From: Mycobacterium sp. D16Q14
GTDB taxonomy: Bacteria; Actinomycetota; Actinomycetes; Mycobacteriales; Mycobacteriaceae
DNA: 64,000 bases
Reading direction: 5' to 3'
Assembly (NCBI GenBank): GCA_002013415.1
Contig: MAEX01000013.1
Coordinates: forward strand, 1 to 64,000
The notes under the pieces were generated by a model. That model had not been told where the DNA came from and did not search any database. It worked only from the letters and a program-made list of their open reading frames with translations. Every line of letters begins with the position of its first letter. Within the stretch, counting starts at the first letter, position 1. The position numbers and the translations under genes were made by a program. Below are positions 60,783 through 64,000 of this stretch, in pieces.

Positions 60783-61253
60783 GTGGCTTTATCGCAAGAT
60801 CTCGTCGGAACGCACTACCGATACCCCGACCACTACGTGGTCGAGCGGGAGAAGATTCGCGAGCACGCCGAAGCTGTGAAGAGCGATCACCCCGCCCATC
60901 ACGAAGAGGCCAGTGCTGCTTCTCTCGGCTACGGCTCGCTGGTCGCAACGCCGACCTTCCTCTGCATCTTCGGGTACACCGCTCAGGCAGCTTTCTTCGA
61001 GAACGCAAATATCGGGATCAAGGACGAGAAGATCGTCCAGGTTGACCAGGAACTCAAACTCCTGCGCCCGATCACGGCCGGCGACAAGCTGTATTGCGAT
61101 GTGTACCTCGACTCAATCCGACGCTCGTTCGGTGCCGACATCATCGTCACCAAGAGCCTCATCACCAATGACAAGGGTGAGCTGGTGCAGGAGCTGATCA
61201 CGACTCTTGCCGGGCGCACTGCAGAAGACGGAGAAGAAGGCGGGTTCAACTGA
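60783..61253 (+). CDS. hadA: (3R)-hydroxyacyl-ACP dehydratase subunit HadA
   Basis: 156 aa from GTG 60783. It is the substrate-binding hot-dog subunit of the FAS-II dehydratase: REKIREHAEAVKSDHPAHHEE, GSLVATPTFLCIFGYTAQ and QELKLLRPITAGDKLYCDV fit the family. It has no catalytic His/Asp of its own and works with HadB in mycolic acid elongation. Its stop overlaps the hadB start by one base. Confidence 0.97.
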   Translation: MALSQDLVGTHYRYPDHYVVEREKIREHAEAVKSDHPAHHEEASAASLGYGSLVATPTFLCIFGYTAQAAFFENANIGIKDEKIVQVDQELKLLRPITAGDKLYCDVYLDSIRRSFGADIIVTKSLITNDKGELVQELITTLAGRTAEDGEEGGFN

Positions 61254-61684
61254 TGGCACTGCGTGAGTTCAGTTCGGTCAACGTGGGAGACCAGCTGCCG
61301 GAGAAGATGATTCCGCTGACACGGCAGGATCTTGTGAACTACGCCGGAGTCTCCGGCGACCTCAACCCGATCCACTGGGACGACGAGACCGCCAAGCTGG
61401 TGGGGCTTGAGGACGGCGCCATCGCGCACGGCATGCTGACCATGGGCCTCGGCGGCGGCTACGTCACTGAGTGGATCGGCGACCCGGCAGCGGTTACCGA
61501 GTACAACGTGCGCTTCACCAGTTTCGTCACCGTCCCCAACGACGGTGTCGGCGCGGAGATCGTCTTCAACGGTCGCGTGAAGTCGGTCGATCAGGACACC
61601 AAGTCGGTGACCATCGCGCTGACCGCCACCACCAACGGCAAGAAGATCTTCGGCCGCGCTATCGCGACTGCGACGCTGGCGTAG
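61253..61684 (+). CDS. hadB: (3R)-hydroxyacyl-ACP dehydratase subunit HadB
   Basis: A 143-aa MaoC-like catalytic subunit. The hydratase-2 motif YAGVSGDLNPIHWDDETAK carries the catalytic Asp and His, and AHGMLTMGLGGGYV is the following helix. It pairs with HadA or HadC, dehydrating beta-hydroxyacyl-ACP in FAS-II. It shares one base with the hadA stop, and hadC starts two bases after its stop. Confidence 0.97.
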   Translation: MALREFSSVNVGDQLPEKMIPLTRQDLVNYAGVSGDLNPIHWDDETAKLVGLEDGAIAHGMLTMGLGGGYVTEWIGDPAAVTEYNVRFTSFVTVPNDGVGAEIVFNGRVKSVDQDTKSVTIALTATTNGKKIFGRAIATATLA

Positions 61685-61686
61685 TC

Positions 61687-62157
61687 GTGGCGCTCCAACT
61701 CGACGTCGTCGGAATGACGCACAAGTACTCCCAGACCTATGTGGTGGGCCGGGAGAAGATTCGCGAGTTCGCGAAGTCGGTCAAAGCCGTAGACCCGGCG
61801 AGCCACGACCCCAAGGCGGCAGCCGAACTCGGACATGGGGGTCTCATCGCACCCCTGGCCTTCCCGGCCGTCATGGCGCTACTGGTGCAGAAGGAGTTTT
61901 TCCGCACCTATGACGTCGGCATGGAAACCATGCAGATCGTGCATTCCGAGCAGCGGTTCGTGTACCACAAGCCCATCACCGAAGGCGACGAGCTGTCCTG
62001 CGACTTTCAGGTGGACTCCCATAAGGAGGCTTTCGGCGTGGACATCGTGACCACCCGCAACGTCGTCCGCAACCAGAACGACGAGCTGGTCATGGAGGCG
62101 TTCACGACCCTGATGGGTCGCGACTCAGAGCGGATGGCCGACATCAAGCTCATCTGA
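61687..62157 (+). CDS. hadC: (3R)-hydroxyacyl-ACP dehydratase subunit HadC
   Basis: 156 aa from GTG 61687. It is a paralogue of HadA: YVVGREKIREFAKSVKAVDPASHD, GGLIAPLAFPAVMALL and EQRFVYHKPITEGDELSCDF. It forms the HadBC heterodimer that acts on longer mycolate precursors. It ends the hadABC operon; an imperfect hairpin follows. Confidence 0.97.
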   Translation: MALQLDVVGMTHKYSQTYVVGREKIREFAKSVKAVDPASHDPKAAAELGHGGLIAPLAFPAVMALLVQKEFFRTYDVGMETMQIVHSEQRFVYHKPITEGDELSCDFQVDSHKEAFGVDIVTTRNVVRNQNDELVMEAFTTLMGRDSERMADIKLI

Positions 62158-62240
62158 GCGTGCCGCCGTCTTCGCCAGGCCGAGGCAATTTCAGTCTGGG
62201 GATAGCGTCGGGGTACACTCGAGATTCGGGGTTTTCCCAC

Positions 62241-62282
62241 CACAACGCGCCTGTCGGGTACTCGGGAGGCGCGTGTGTTGTG
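62241..62282 (+). terminator. Imperfect hairpin after hadC
   Basis: CACAAC-GCGCCT (62241-62252) pairs with AGGCGC-GTGT-GTTGTG (62267-62282), leaving a four-base bulge. It lies between hadC and tRNA-Trp. No U tract, so the assignment as a terminator is tentative. Confidence 0.45.
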
Positions 62283-62318
62283 TGAGGCCCCGGCCAACCG
62301 GGTTGGCATGCCAGCCAT

Positions 62319-62391
<73 letters not shown>

Positions 62392-62461
62392 CAACATCCT
62401 GGGGTACGTACTAGGGAACGACGAGATCACTCGCCGAAAGGTAAGAGAGGTACGGAAGGGC

Positions 62462-62860
62462 ATGAGCGACGAGCTAGACGAGTCCGGAGTCGACAGCGAC
62501 CGGGCCGTCACCTCGACCAAGCCGCTTCGTCCGACGGGTAAGCGGACCCGCCGTGCTGACGCCTCGATCGCGGCTACGGAGCTCACCGATTCAGGTGCCT
62601 CCGAGACCGGTGAGGTGAAGAAGAAGGCTAAGAAGCCGGCCGCCAAGAAGGACAAGACGGGGCCGTCGCGCAATCCGCTCGTCCAGCTGTGGGTATTCCT
62701 CAAGCAGGTGGTTGCCGAGCTGCGCAAGGTCATCTGGCCGAACCGCAAGCAGATGGTCAGTTACACCTCGGTGGTGCTGGTCTTCCTGGTGTTCATGGTG
62801 ACCCTGATCGGTGTGATCGACCTGGGCCTGGCCCGGCTGGTCATGCTGGTGTTCGGGTAG
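62462..62860 (+). CDS. secE: Preprotein translocase subunit SecE
   Basis: A 132-aa protein with a charged N-terminal extension of about 75 residues ([15 protein letters not shown]), normal for mycobacteria. The conserved part is [24 protein letters not shown], ahead of one membrane helix ([23 protein letters not shown]). It stabilises SecY in the SecYEG channel. It starts 71 bp after tRNA-Trp and is followed by nusG. Confidence 0.97.
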   Translation: MSDELDESGVDSDRAVTSTKPLRPTGKRTRRADASIAATELTDSGASETGEVKKKAKKPAAKKDKTGPSRNPLVQLWVFLKQVVAELRKVIWPNRKQMVSYTSVVLVFLVFMVTLIGVIDLGLARLVMLVFG

Positions 62861-62884
62861 TAGAGAGACGAGAGAGGACGAACG

Positions 62885-63670
62885 GTGACGACCTTCGACG
62901 GCGACGCTACGAGCGAGCCAGAAGACACCGCGGATACCGCTGTATCGGTTGACGTGGTGGATGAGAGCACCGAGACCGAGGAGACGGCGCAAGAGCCGAC
63001 CGCGGATGTGCCGGCCGCCGAGGCTGAGACCGACGAGGATGCCGACCCGGCCGTCACGTTGAAGGCTCAGCTGCGTCGTGAGCCGGGCGAGTGGTACGTC
63101 GTTCACTCGTACGCCGGATACGAGAACAAGGTCAAGGCGAACCTGCAGACCCGTGTCCAGAACCTGGATGTCGGCGATTACATCTTCCAGATCGAGGTGC
63201 CCACCGAAGAGGTGACCGAGATCAAGAACGGCCAGCGCAAGCAGGTCAACCGCAAGGTGCTGCCCGGTTACATTCTGGTCCGGATGGAACTGAACGACGA
63301 GTCGTGGGGCGCGGTCCGCAACACCCCCGGTGTCACTGGATTTGTCGGCGCGACCTCACGTCCGTCGCCGCTGTCCCTCGACGACGTGGTGAAGTTCCTG
63401 CTGCCGCAGACTCCGGCCAAGAAGCCCGCCAAGGGTTCGGCGGCTGAGACCGCAGCCGCGGCGGCCGAGACCGGTGGTCTGGAGCGTCCGCTCATCGAGG
63501 TCGACTTCGAGGTCGGTGAGTCGGTCACCGTCACCGATGGTCCGTTCGCGACGCTGCCGGCCAGTATCAGCGAGGTCAACGCCGAACAGCAGCGCCTCAA
63601 GGTGCTGGTGTCCATCTTCGGCCGCGAAACCCCTGTCGAGCTCAACTTCACCCAGGTGGAGAAGCTCTAA
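62885..63670 (+). CDS. nusG: Transcription termination/antitermination factor NusG
   Basis: 261 aa from GTG 62885. An acidic N-terminal extension (residues 1-70) precedes the NGN domain, which begins [50 protein letters not shown] is the RNA-polymerase contact region in outline. An Ala-rich linker ([14 protein letters not shown]) separates it from the KOW domain with [22 protein letters not shown]. It links RNA polymerase with Rho and ribosomes. It lies 24 bp after secE. Confidence 0.97.
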   Translation: MTTFDGDATSEPEDTADTAVSVDVVDESTETEETAQEPTADVPAAEAETDEDADPAVTLKAQLRREPGEWYVVHSYAGYENKVKANLQTRVQNLDVGDYIFQIEVPTEEVTEIKNGQRKQVNRKVLPGYILVRMELNDESWGAVRNTPGVTGFVGATSRPSPLSLDDVVKFLLPQTPAKKPAKGSAAETAAAAAETGGLERPLIEVDFEVGESVTVTDGPFATLPASISEVNAEQQRLKVLVSIFGRETPVELNFTQVEKL

Positions 63671-63753
63671 CAAGACTTCGGACCGCGTCACGGTCCGCGG
63701 AACCTCCGGTCGAATAACGGCCGGAACACGGAAGGAAAGTAAGGAAACACCCA

Positions 63754-64000
63754 ATGGCCCCGAAGAAAAAGGTCGTCGGGCTGATCAAGCTGCAGATCAA
63801 GGCCGGCGAAGCCAACCCCGCGCCTCCGGTCGGTCCCGCGCTCGGTCAGCATGGCGTCAACATCATGGAGTTCTGCAAGGCGTACAACGCCGCGACGGAG
63901 TCGCAGCGCGGCAACGTCATCCCCGTGGAGATCAGCGTCTACGAGGACCGCAGCTTCACCTTCGCTCTGAAGACCCCGCCCGCCGCCAAGCTGCTGTTGA
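63754..64000 (+). CDS. rplK: 50S ribosomal protein L11 (partial, runs off the window)
   Basis: The first 82 residues of L11: [41 protein letters not shown] in outline, then [17 protein letters not shown]. This is the N-terminal domain that binds the thiostrepton site and release factors. AAGGAAAGTAAGG provides ribosome-binding bases. It is in the usual place after nusG; the 3-prime end lies outside the window. Confidence 0.97.
   Translation, partial: MAPKKKVVGLIKLQIKAGEANPAPPVGPALGQHGVNIMEFCKAYNAATESQRGNVIPVEISVYEDRSFTFALKTPPAAKLLL

Overview
The window is a high-GC actinobacterial chromosome segment, most probably from a rapidly growing mycobacterium of the Mycobacteroides abscessus/chelonae group. 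The evidence is a gene order that I recognise from mycobacteria: menB, then menC-bpoC-menD-(DUF3592)-mannosyltransferase-menG, menJ, polyprenyl synthase, htpX, gpsA, yajQ, tRNA-Tyr, and at the right end tRNA-Thr, tRNA-Met, rpmG, hadA-hadB-hadC, tRNA-Trp, secE, nusG and rplK. The species is inferred from gene content and composition; I ran no search.

Layout. 1-1525: four small phage-like genes with two helix-turn-helix proteins in divergent arrangement, probably a prophage remnant or prophage edge. 1623-7414: core-like genes (SDR, menB, lipoprotein, AhpD-like protein, GNAT, pirin, diguanylate cyclase). 8031-18402: an aromatic meta-cleavage pathway. A hydroxylase, a hydrolase and an extradiol dioxygenase run leftward, a TetR regulator, hydratase, acylating acetaldehyde dehydrogenase and aldolase run rightward, and a tandem operator lies between. 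Two paralogous alpha/beta hydrolases and an amidohydrolase follow on the left. 18889-27890: menaquinone biosynthesis with prenyl-chain and mannosyltransferase genes and htpX. 27967-35862: a thioesterase/TetR pair, then an oxidative cluster with a DUF4873 protein, two tandem AurF-like diiron proteins of which the first has lost its metal ligands, a Baeyer-Villiger-type monooxygenase, an SDR and a flavin/2Fe-2S reductase. 35900-40470: secreted proteins, gpsA, an F420-type luciferase-like protein, LysE and YajQ.

40562-44794 is an accessory patch beside tRNA-Tyr: a C17 homopolymer, a strong hairpin, a Pro/Gln-rich membrane-anchored or secreted protein (possible polymorphic toxin), small lipo/membrane proteins and an 87-aa protein. 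44823-46518 is a PadR-controlled operon.

46959-59745 is the most unusual region. It encodes a V8/trypsin-like protease, a lipase-like alpha/beta hydrolase, a subtilase, an alpha-dioxygenase-type haem peroxidase, a catalase-related haemoprotein, a 903-aa LuxR/LAL ATPase regulator, a holin-like small membrane protein, and a second subtilase overlapping a small I9-like protein. None of the enzymes shows a signal peptide. The same dyad, GAGTA-N6-TACTC or a one-base variant, lies at six places, upstream of the transcription units. I read this as one co-regulated, possibly undescribed system: leaderless lytic and oxidative enzymes controlled by the LuxR protein, perhaps released through the holin-like protein, and with a possible oxylipin branch (lipase, dioxygenase, catalase-related enzyme). 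The motifs and boxes are visible in the sequence; the function is inference.
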